This document shows positions 52,066-59,661 of a DNA stretch of 64,000 nucleotides, one piece after another. Origin of the DNA: Flammeovirgaceae bacterium UBA6059 (GTDB taxonomy: Bacteria; Bacteroidota; Bacteroidia; Cytophagales; Cyclobacteriaceae); the NCBI GenBank assembly GCA_002435755.1, contig DIYH01000036.1, positions 1 through 64,000 of the forward strand, written 5' to 3'. The position numbers and the translations under genes were made by a program. Each line of letters opens with the position of its first letter. The stretch's first letter is position 1. The notes under the pieces are model-generated. The model searched no databases. It was not told where the DNA came from and saw only the letters and a program-made list of their open reading frames with translations.

Positions 52066-53082
52066 ATGGAAAAAGTACATGTAAGTGCATTTACAAATTC
52101 AGGTGATCATCCGATCATTGACGTAAGGTCTCCGGCTGAATACACTAAAGGTCATATACCCAACTCCGTCAATCTACCGCTATTCTCTAATGAAGAACGA
52201 GCGATAGTTGGCACCATTTACAAGCAAAAAGGGCAGAAGGAGGCCATAAAGAGAGGGTTGAGTCTTGTAGGCCCAAAAATGGTCGGCTTTATCGAAACTG
52301 TCGAGAGACTTGGGTGTCAGGAGCTAAACGTCAACTGCTGGCGTGGGGGAATGAGATCGGAGAGTATGGCTTGGCTTTTTGAAAGGTATGGGTTGAAGAC
52401 GAAAATCCTTTTGGGTGGTTACAAGGCCTATCGCAAAGAAGTGCTCCGGTTCTTTGCCCGTCCATTGGTACTGCGCGTGCTTACCGGATTTACGGGATGT
52501 CAAAAGACAAGGATTCTTCATGAAATGGCTAATAAAGGAGCTCAGATCATAGACTTGGAAGGTTTTGCCAATCATCAAGGTTCCAGCTTTGGCAATGCCA
52601 AGTCGACCATTCAACCAACAACCGAACAGTTTCAAAATGACCTTCACCAATATACGATGAAGCTCGACTTACATCAGTCAGTATGGATAGAGGATGAGTC
52701 GATCTGTATAGGAAATGTCAGCTTACCCGAAGCACTCTTTAAGCAAATGAATAAAGCGCCTCACGTCAGAATAAATGCTCCTCTGGAACAGCGCCTTGAT
52801 TTTCTGGTAAGCGATTATGGAAAAATTGAACCGGAGAAGCTCAAAACTGCTACACAGGCTATTGCTAAGCGACTAGGTAACAAGAATACTTTAGAAGCCC
52901 TGGATGCGCTTAACAAAGGCCAAATGAAATCGGCTGCCGCTATCATCCTCAACTACTATGACCGGCAGTATGAGAAGTCAATTTCTAAAAAGTCAAAGCA
53001 GATCGTCGCAGATTTTACTATGGAGAGTGGAAAAGTAGATGAGCTAGCCAAAGAAATCATTAACAATAAGCTATGTCGATAA
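52066..53082 (+). CDS. selU: tRNA 2-selenouridine synthase
   Basis: Protein of 338 residues. The N-terminal rhodanese domain (about 10-120) has the sulfur/selenium-carrying Cys in NVNCWRGGMRSESMAWLF (about Cys90). The C-terminal P-loop domain reads GFTGCQKT (141-148). The usual Walker A form is GxTGxGKT, so Gln146 replaces the glycine before Lys, which is odd. The enzyme exchanges sulfur in 2-thiouridine of tRNA for selenium, using selenophosphate from SelD. selD overlaps its last 10 bases, so the two are cotranscribed. Also called mnmH. Confidence 0.9.
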   Translation: MEKVHVSAFTNSGDHPIIDVRSPAEYTKGHIPNSVNLPLFSNEERAIVGTIYKQKGQKEAIKRGLSLVGPKMVGFIETVERLGCQELNVNCWRGGMRSESMAWLFERYGLKTKILLGGYKAYRKEVLRFFARPLVLRVLTGFTGCQKTRILHEMANKGAQIIDLEGFANHQGSSFGNAKSTIQPTTEQFQNDLHQYTMKLDLHQSVWIEDESICIGNVSLPEALFKQMNKAPHVRINAPLEQRLDFLVSDYGKIEPEKLKTATQAIAKRLGNKNTLEALDALNKGQMKSAAAIILNYYDRQYEKSISKKSKQIVADFTMESGKVDELAKEIINNKLCR

Positions 53083-54101
53083 AACTTACTGCTTACAGTC
53101 ACGGTGCAGGGTGCGGTTGCAAACTTTCTCCTGCCGTACTTTCTGAAATACTGTCCGGCTCCCAACAAGCACAGTTTCAAGACCTACTGGTAGGTAACCA
53201 TGAGCGAGATGATGCCGCAGTTTACAACCTTGATGGCAAGACAGCTATCATAAGTACCACAGACTTTTTCATGCCGATTGTTGATGATCCCACTGACTTT
53301 GGTGGTATTGCGGCTGTCAATGCGATCAGCGATATATATGCTATGGGTGGTACCCCGATGATGGCCTTAGCAATACTAGGGTGGCCTATTGATAAAATCT
53401 CTACTGAAATGGCAAGAGAAGTCCTGAATGGGGCGAAATACGTTTGTTCTGATGCCGGCATTCCTCTGGCAGGTGGTCACAGCATTGATGCGCCGGAACC
53501 TATTTTTGGTTTGGCGGTCACCGGAAGTGCTCCGGTCGAGGTAATCAAAAGAAATAGTACTGGTAAAGAAGGAGACTATCTTTATCTCACTAAGCCCATT
53601 GGTGTTGGGCTGATCACTACAGCTCAGAAGAAAGGAATAGCGAGAGAAGAAGACCTGGAATTGGCGAAGAAGTCTATGCTTACTTTGAACAAACTCGGTG
53701 TTGAACTGGCGCAACGTCCTGAAGTACATGCTATGACTGACGTAACTGGTTTTGGTCTCGGTGGCCACCTCATCGAAATGGCTGAAGGAAGTGAGTTAAG
53801 TGCTGTAATCAATCATTCTCAAATCCCCTTATTGTCATGTACGGATTACTACCTTGACAAGGGTACTTCGCCTGGCGGTACTTCGCGCAATTGGCAGAGC
53901 TATGGGTCAAAAGTAGACTGTTCACGAGATTACGACCATAGAATTATTGCAGACCCACAAACGAGTGGGGGACTGTTAGTAAGTGTCGATCCTCAGGGGC
54001 GGACCGAGTTCGAGAAATTCGCAAGTGATCATGGATATCAACTAAAGTCTTTTGGTCAACTGGTGGCACGTAATGCCAGTGCCTTAAAAATCAGAGACTA
54101 G
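53073..54101 (+). CDS. selD: Selenide, water dikinase (SelD)
   Basis: Protein of 342 residues that makes selenophosphate from selenide and ATP. The N-terminal catalytic motif SHGAGCGCKLSP has the reactive Cys and the following Lys, so this is the cysteine form and not a selenoprotein. NHERDDAAVY, TDFFMPIVDDP and DVTGFGLGGHL are family motifs. It overlaps the end of selU, giving the minimal pair needed for selenouridine in tRNA. Genes for selenocysteine insertion (selA, selB, selC) are not seen here, which suggests that selenium use may be limited to tRNA. Confidence 0.93.
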   Translation: MSIKLTAYSHGAGCGCKLSPAVLSEILSGSQQAQFQDLLVGNHERDDAAVYNLDGKTAIISTTDFFMPIVDDPTDFGGIAAVNAISDIYAMGGTPMMALAILGWPIDKISTEMAREVLNGAKYVCSDAGIPLAGGHSIDAPEPIFGLAVTGSAPVEVIKRNSTGKEGDYLYLTKPIGVGLITTAQKKGIAREEDLELAKKSMLTLNKLGVELAQRPEVHAMTDVTGFGLGGHLIEMAEGSELSAVINHSQIPLLSCTDYYLDKGTSPGGTSRNWQSYGSKVDCSRDYDHRIIADPQTSGGLLVSVDPQGRTEFEKFASDHGYQLKSFGQLVARNASALKIRD

Positions 54102-54121
54102 TTGGTTTATTCGTGTTGATC

Positions 54122-54162
54122 AATTTTGTTTAATGAATAACTGGTCAGAATTAAACAAAATT
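54122..54162. promoter_or_regulatory. Long perfect inverted repeat after selD
   Basis: AATTTTGTTTAAT (54122-54134) and ATTAAACAAAATT (54150-54162) are perfect 13-bp inverse copies with a 15-nt spacer. It lies between selD and the CPXCG gene. No T run follows, so it looks more like an operator or a regulatory hairpin than a terminator. The minus-strand reading contains TAATTTTG, a match to the -7 element, but no suitable gene follows on that strand. Confidence 0.55.
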
Positions 54163-54203
54163 AGCAGTTCGGTGTTTATTGCCTATCCGAACCATAGACC
54201 AAA

Positions 54204-54401
54204 ATGCAAGAACATCATTTTTACTGTCCTCACTGCCATGCTGGCAATGTGGTGATCATTGACGCCAAGGCAAAATCAAAGGAGATAGTTGCTGACTGTG
54301 ACATCTGTGCACACCCAGTGCTTCTGAACTATAACTTCGACCCCAATAAGAGAATAGAATTTACGGCAGATTTTGCAGCTAATCAGCTGACGTTAGCTTA
54401 A
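54204..54401 (+). CDS. CPXCG-type small zinc-ribbon protein
   Basis: Protein of 65 residues. Two Cys pairs, FYCPHCHAG (CxxC) and DCDICAHP (CxxC), flank a short beta segment and fit the CPXCG cysteine-rich family, probably binding one zinc. Function is unknown. The stop codon overlaps the stop of the convergent AraC regulator by 4 bp: the sequence TTAA supplies both. Confidence 0.75.
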   Translation: MQEHHFYCPHCHAGNVVIIDAKAKSKEIVADCDICAHPVLLNYNFDPNKRIEFTADFAANQLTLA

Positions 54402-55429
54402 GGCTGTGCTACTATTTGCTTGGCGGATTCACGGTAGGCAGAAGGTGTTGACCCATGTACCTTCTTAAAGGCCTGGTTAAAAGTAGACAGGCTGTTGAAG
54501 CCAGCGTCAAACGCAATACTCGCAATGGTGAGATAAGGAGAGTTAACAAGTTTTTTTTGGGCTTTGGTGATTCTGAACCGATTCACATATTCGTTAAAGC
54601 TCACTTTCATTTCAGTATTTAGTACCTTGGAGATCAAGTGTTTAGAGATGTTTATCTCTTGTGATAGTTTGGATAAAGAGTATGCGGGATCCAGATATGT
54701 GGATGAGTTTTGGAAATGGGTTTCAATCCTATCCCTGATATCTGTTATCCGATCCTGACCTAGTTTTTCAAGATTTTTGTATTTGGTTGTAGAGCTCTTA
54801 GTTCGATGCAATTCGCGGTAGTGCCTTACCAGAAAGAAGCTCCAGGCATAGATGACTAATGAGAAGGATACTGGACCCCAGCTGTAATCTAGCAGCCTGA
54901 GTATGTAGTTAGAAAAATAAACTAGCAACACAGCACCCACACCGAAGTGTAGCAAAGAAAGCCATCGAAACCTTAGGCGAATGTGATCTTTACCGGATGC
55001 TACGAGCGAGTAGGTAGACCAAACCAGATAGATCACAGATTGAATGAGTAAAGCGGTATATCCACCCGTATACCAAAAACCCTCCAGCGTAAGCCAACCG
55101 GAAAGTAAAAGCACTACTATTCCTGGTAAGCCATGGATGATAAGATGGGATACTTTGAACTTTGCGCTAGCACTTCCGGTATATGCCAGCAAGAGTGGTC
55201 CTATGAAGAGATGCATGGCAAAGCCAACGTTCATAAACCAGAGCGGTGCATTGATTTCATACACGAAGAGTATTGATTTGAGCATCCTGATGCTAAACGC
55301 CATGAGAAGTAACCCAAGGGTGATCAGGCGGTGGTCACGCTTTCCCGAACTGATCAACTGAATACTCCAGAACAAACCCTGAGCTATTCCAATACTGCTA
55401 ATGATCAGCAGAAGCTGCGATTTCATCAT
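54398..55429 (-). CDS. Membrane-bound AraC-family regulator
   Basis: Protein of 343 residues. Seven hydrophobic segments (about 3-215) form an integral membrane domain. The AraC DNA-binding domain follows (about 235-340) with LSKLSQEINISKHLISKVLN and IASIAFDAGFNSLSTFNQAF, the two HTH units. It is probably a membrane-bound transcription factor that responds to an envelope ligand. It is divergent from the FtsX-type permease gene, which is a likely target. A perfect 13-bp palindrome, GTTTACCGTAAAC, lies 21 bp upstream of its start. Confidence 0.88.
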   Translation of the reverse strand: MMKSQLLLIISSIGIAQGLFWSIQLISSGKRDHRLITLGLLLMAFSIRMLKSILFVYEINAPLWFMNVGFAMHLFIGPLLLAYTGSASAKFKVSHLIIHGLPGIVVLLLSGWLTLEGFWYTGGYTALLIQSVIYLVWSTYSLVASGKDHIRLRFRWLSLLHFGVGAVLLVYFSNYILRLLDYSWGPVSFSLVIYAWSFFLVRHYRELHRTKSSTTKYKNLEKLGQDRITDIRDRIETHFQNSSTYLDPAYSLSKLSQEINISKHLISKVLNTEMKVSFNEYVNRFRITKAQKKLVNSPYLTIASIAFDAGFNSLSTFNQAFKKVHGSTPSAYRESAKQIVAQP

Positions 55430-55449
55430 GATCGAAAGATATATATTCT

Positions 55450-55462
55450 GTTTACCGTAAAC
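55450..55462. promoter_or_regulatory. 13-bp palindrome in the AraC/permease gap
   Basis: GTTTACCGTAAAC is a perfect palindrome around a central C. It lies 20 bp upstream of the AraC start codon, where an autoregulatory operator would be expected. Confidence 0.5.
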
Positions 55463-55533
55463 GGCTTTTGACTATAGTAAGGTTGTTCAGGCATTGACGA
55501 ATTAATTAATCTGTACGGTTTCATAATTTATTT

Positions 55534-55567
55534 GTAAGGCTTTAATGTGGGTTCTGCATAGCCTTAC
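55534..55567. promoter_or_regulatory. 8-bp inverted repeat before the permease start
   Basis: GTAAGGCT (55534-55541) and AGCCTTAC (55560-55567) are perfect inverse copies. The second arm ends 19 bp before the chosen ATG of the permease, so it could form a leader hairpin or be an operator. Confidence 0.4.
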
Positions 55568-55586
55568 TGTGTCAAAAATTCAAACT

Positions 55587-57974
55587 ATGCTATTCAGAAC
55601 TTATTTCATCGTGGCTTTTCGACAACTATTAAAAAAGCCTGTTTTTTATCTTCTTAACATTGGTGGCCTGGGTGTTGGCATGGCAGCCTTCATGAGCATC
55701 ATGCTTTATGTTGGTTACCATTTTCGGTTCGACGGTTTCCATGATCATGTGAACAACACCTATAGAATTGTGCACACATTTAAGAAACAGGTACCGCCGT
55801 ACAGCACTGTAGCTACCTACTCTAAAGTGGGTGTAGCGTTGAAAGAGGAATACTCCATGGTAGAGCAGCAATGCCGTCTAGTGCAGACTTACGGTGGTGG
55901 GGTACAGTTAACAAAAGATGACGAGCAAATTCTCATTGAAAACTCCTATTACGCGGATGCTTCATTCTTTGATATATTTTCATTTCCACTGATTGCTGGC
56001 AATTCAGCTGATTTTGATGAATACAATACCATTGCTATTTCTAGGGAGCTTTCAAATAGTATTTATGGTCAGAATTCACCTGTTGGCGAGATCATAGAAA
56101 TGAGTAGTGTCAATGGTACTACCGGATTTGAAATAGTTGGAGTATTTGAGAATAAGCAACCATCACATATCAACGCAGACGTGTTGATCAGCCTGGTCAC
56201 TCTTGAGAGGGCCTGGAACGCCAATTTTGCCACCGGTTGGGGATCTTTCGATTTTGTCACTTATGTAAGGTTGGTAACATCTGCCGATCCAGTAGCTTTT
56301 GAGGCCGTCTTACCAGCCTTTGCTGATCGACACGGTGGTGAAAACCGGGGAAGCAGCAGGGTAGAACTGGCATTACAGCCATTGGCAGATATCCACTTAC
56401 ATTCTCATTATAATCAGGAGATTTCAACCAATGAAGATCATGAGGCCATGGTGTTCCTATCGGTAATAGGTATCATGGTTCTTTTCATTGCTTGGATCAA
56501 TTATATCAATCTCTATACTGCTTTAGTTAGCGAAAGAACTAAAGAAGTTGGTGTTAGAAAGTCATTGGGTTCCTCAAAACTTCAGTTGATTTGGCAATAT
56601 TTGACAGAGGCAGGGATCATCAATATGTTGTCCGTTCTATTGGCCCTGGTCATGGTTTACGCTGTGATACAGCAAGGAGAGTCCTGGGGAGTTGTTTTCC
56701 AGTTGCCAGAATTTAGTTGGTACAACATTGTATTGCCTATCGGCTTTTTTGCCGTAAGTACATTGATATCTGGCCTATACCCCGCATTGCTTTTAGCCAA
56801 AGCCGGACACAAACTAACAAATGAGACCGTCAAATATCGAAATTGGCTGGTCATTGGACAATTCACTGTTTCTGCGGCCTTGATCACAGGTACGTTTCTG
56901 GTGGTTAGCCAGTTTTATTATATGCAAAATGCCCCAACAGGGATAAATACTTCGTCTGTGGTGGTTGTCCCATTGACTGATTTCAAGGATGATCGTGAAG
57001 AACATGTAAGAAGTCTCCAACGGGTAAAAGGGGAAATGGCATCTATACCAGGTGTTGTATCTGCTGCATATGGCTCGGATATTCCGGGTACGGAGGTAGG
57101 ATGGAGAGGCGGCTCCATCGTCATTGGTACTGGCAGTAATGAGGTAGAAAGTCACTTGGTCTATAGGATGACTTTAGACGAAAACCTGCTAGACTTACTA
57201 AAGATTGATGTTGTTGCTGGTCGAGGCTTTATAGGGCCCCAAGACAGTCTGACAGTATTGATCAATGAGCGAGCAATAGCAGAGTACGGCTTCAGCTCTG
57301 CTGAGGAGGCTATCAATCAAAGGATCCGGTTTCCGGGTTTAGATACACTAAGAGTGGTAGGGGTAGTAGAAGACTATTTTCAGGAAGCGCTAAGTGAACC
57401 GATCAAGCCTACGGCTTATTTCCAGGTGCCTAATGAAATACGATACTTATTTGTAAAGTATAATGCATCAAATGAAGCAGAGATACTAACTGAACTGGAG
57501 AGTCTAGTCAATACCCATTTCCCTAAAAACAACTTTGATCCTCAGTTACTTGAAGAAAATATGGGTGATCGACATGCTTCCACAGAGCAATTCCTTTTCT
57601 TGTTCAACGCTTTTTCCGGGCTAGCCATTCTTATTTCGGTACTAGGTCTTATTGGCCTGGCCAATTACAATGCGCGCAAGCATCAAAAGGAAATGAGCAT
57701 CCGCAAAGTACTGGGAGCTTCGACGGCTTCACTCAATCTTCGATACCTCACTGCTTTTGTAAGACTGGCTTTAATTGGTAATTTGATAGCAATTCCTGTG
57801 ATCTATTATGTAGGTTCAGATTGGCTAGCACAATTCGCTAATCGCATTGGTTTTGATTGGAGCTATCCATTCTACACTGCCACAGTGTGCATGGTGATAA
57901 CCGTGTGTTCTACACTCTACTCAACCCACAAAGCAGCTAATACCAACCCTGTTAGAATACTGAGAGCAGAGTGA
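55587..57974 (+). CDS. FtsX/MacB-type ABC transporter permease
   Basis: Membrane protein of 795 residues. The start is the ATG giving MLFRTYFIVAFRQLLKKPVF, since an upstream extension is not needed. There are transmembrane helices at about 20-42, 285-305, 335-360, 385-405 and 430-455, with further ones near the end (about 680-700, 730-755 and 765-785). Two large periplasmic domains lie between. ERTKEVGVRKSLGSSKLQL and KEMSIRKVLGASTASLNL are the FtsX-family signatures, duplicated as in bacteroidetal permeases. No ATPase gene is adjacent, so the partner is elsewhere. It ends 1 nt from the stop of the ABC-F gene. It probably exports or remodels envelope components. Confidence 0.9.
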   Translation: MLFRTYFIVAFRQLLKKPVFYLLNIGGLGVGMAAFMSIMLYVGYHFRFDGFHDHVNNTYRIVHTFKKQVPPYSTVATYSKVGVALKEEYSMVEQQCRLVQTYGGGVQLTKDDEQILIENSYYADASFFDIFSFPLIAGNSADFDEYNTIAISRELSNSIYGQNSPVGEIIEMSSVNGTTGFEIVGVFENKQPSHINADVLISLVTLERAWNANFATGWGSFDFVTYVRLVTSADPVAFEAVLPAFADRHGGENRGSSRVELALQPLADIHLHSHYNQEISTNEDHEAMVFLSVIGIMVLFIAWINYINLYTALVSERTKEVGVRKSLGSSKLQLIWQYLTEAGIINMLSVLLALVMVYAVIQQGESWGVVFQLPEFSWYNIVLPIGFFAVSTLISGLYPALLLAKAGHKLTNETVKYRNWLVIGQFTVSAALITGTFLVVSQFYYMQNAPTGINTSSVVVVPLTDFKDDREEHVRSLQRVKGEMASIPGVVSAAYGSDIPGTEVGWRGGSIVIGTGSNEVESHLVYRMTLDENLLDLLKIDVVAGRGFIGPQDSLTVLINERAIAEYGFSSAEEAINQRIRFPGLDTLRVVGVVEDYFQEALSEPIKPTAYFQVPNEIRYLFVKYNASNEAEILTELESLVNTHFPKNNFDPQLLEENMGDRHASTEQFLFLFNAFSGLAILISVLGLIGLANYNARKHQKEMSIRKVLGASTASLNLRYLTAFVRLALIGNLIAIPVIYYVGSDWLAQFANRIGFDWSYPFYTATVCMVITVCSTLYSTHKAANTNPVRILRAE

Positions 57975-57975
57975 C

Positions 57976-59574
57976 CTAAGCGTTTATCATCTCCTTTTTC
58001 TCGAGATACTCGTCATAAGTGCTCAATGTGTCCAGGAAGCCATCAGGTCTTAGCTCGAGTACTCGATTGGCGATGGTCTGAGTGAAAGTATGATCATGCG
58101 AGGTGAAAAGTACAGTCCCTGGAAAATCCATCAGCGAATTGTTAAAAGCTGTGATCGATTCCAGGTCGAGGTGGTTAGTCGGTTCATCAAGAATGAGGAG
58201 ATTAGCACCTTGAAGCATGATCCTCGAAATCATACATCTTACCTTTTCTCCACCTGACAGTACATTACATTTTTTGAGGGTTTCCTGACCTGAGAATAGC
58301 ATTTTTCCTAGAAATCCTCGGATGTACACCTCGTCCTTCTCACCGTCACTGTACTGGCGCAACCAGTCAATAAGGTTATCATCAGACTGGAAGTATTGAT
58401 CATTTTCATTGGGTAGGTAGCCAGTGGTAATGGTCTGCCCGAACTTGAAAGAGCCTGACGAAGCTTGCTGCTCACACATGAGTACCTGGAAGAATCGGGT
58501 GACCGTAAGACCCTCGTCACTTACCACCGCAATCTTATCACCACGATTGACGAACAGGTCAACATCTTTGAATAGATGAATACCGTTGTGCTCATATGAG
58601 AGTTTACTGGTTTCCAGTATCTGGTCACCAGCAGTACGATTTTGACTAAAGATAATGGCCGGATACTTCCTGTTCGAGGGTTGGATATCCTCGATATTGA
58701 TCTTGTCAAGAAGCTTTCGTCTACTTGTTGCTTGTTTTGATTTTGAAGCGTTAGCACTAAATCGCGCAATGAACTCCTGTAACTCTTTCTTCTTTTCTTC
58801 TGCTTTTTTATTCGCAGCACTTCTTTGACTGATCGCAAGTTGACTGGACTCATACCAGAAGGTGTAATTACCGGTATACAACTTGATTGCTCCAAAATCA
58901 ATATCAGCCACATGCGTGCAGACAGTGTCTAGGAAGTGCCTGTCGTGAGAAACGACAATCAGTGTATTTTGAAAGTCCAATAGGTAATTCTCAAGCCATG
59001 TGATTGTCTGGATATCCAGGTCATTTGTAGGTTCATCAAGAATGAGTACGTCCGGATTTCCGAAAAGCGCTTGCGCCAGCAGCACCCGTACTTTCTCATT
59101 ACCACCCAGTTCACTCAACTTTTTGTAATGATCCAGTTCTTTGATCCCCAGTCCACTTAGGAGTGCAGCTGCATCAGACTCTGCATTCCAGCCATCCATA
59201 TCCGCAAACTTAGCTTCTAGGTCAGAGGCCTTGAGACCGTCCTCTTCTGAGAAGTCTGGTTTTGCATACAGTGCATCCTTTTCTTGCATAAGATCCCAGA
59301 GCTCTTTGTGTCCCATGATGACTGTATTGAGCACCTCGACATCATCGTACTCAAAGTGATTTTGCTTGAGTACGGCCATACGTTTCTCCGGCTCAAGCTT
59401 GACAGAACCAGAATTAGGAGAGATTTCGCCTGATAAGATTTTAAGAAAAGTTGACTTACCAGCACCATTGGCTCCAATTACTCCGTAGCAGTTCCCAGAA
59501 GTAAAATTGATATTCACCTCATCAAAGAGGACCCTTTTACCATATTGAAGAGAAACGTTTTGCGTCGAGATCAT
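57976..59574 (-). CDS. ABC-F family ATPase with degenerate second Walker A
   Basis: Soluble twin-ATPase protein of 532 residues without membrane segments. The first site has GANGAGKST and ILDEPTNDLDIQTITWLENY. An inter-domain linker lies around 240-300 (NKKAEEKKKELQEFIARFSA). The second site has LSGGEKVRCMISRIML and ILDEPTNHLDLESITAFNNS, but its Walker A reads VSDEGLTVTRFFQVL, without the invariant GKS/T. So the second site probably cannot hydrolyse ATP normally. Members act on ribosomes or in translation quality control. It is a single gene. Confidence 0.9.
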   Translation of the reverse strand: MISTQNVSLQYGKRVLFDEVNINFTSGNCYGVIGANGAGKSTFLKILSGEISPNSGSVKLEPEKRMAVLKQNHFEYDDVEVLNTVIMGHKELWDLMQEKDALYAKPDFSEEDGLKASDLEAKFADMDGWNAESDAAALLSGLGIKELDHYKKLSELGGNEKVRVLLAQALFGNPDVLILDEPTNDLDIQTITWLENYLLDFQNTLIVVSHDRHFLDTVCTHVADIDFGAIKLYTGNYTFWYESSQLAISQRSAANKKAEEKKKELQEFIARFSANASKSKQATSRRKLLDKINIEDIQPSNRKYPAIIFSQNRTAGDQILETSKLSYEHNGIHLFKDVDLFVNRGDKIAVVSDEGLTVTRFFQVLMCEQQASSGSFKFGQTITTGYLPNENDQYFQSDDNLIDWLRQYSDGEKDEVYIRGFLGKMLFSGQETLKKCNVLSGGEKVRCMISRIMLQGANLLILDEPTNHLDLESITAFNNSLMDFPGTVLFTSHDHTFTQTIANRVLELRPDGFLDTLSTYDEYLEKKEMINA

Positions 59575-59661
59575 ACGGCTTTTGTTTTATGCCGCGAAGG
59601 TAGATGTTTTTTGCCAAGTAAGTAAGTCAAGTTCAGAAGTGATATTGTTAACGCCTTTCTA

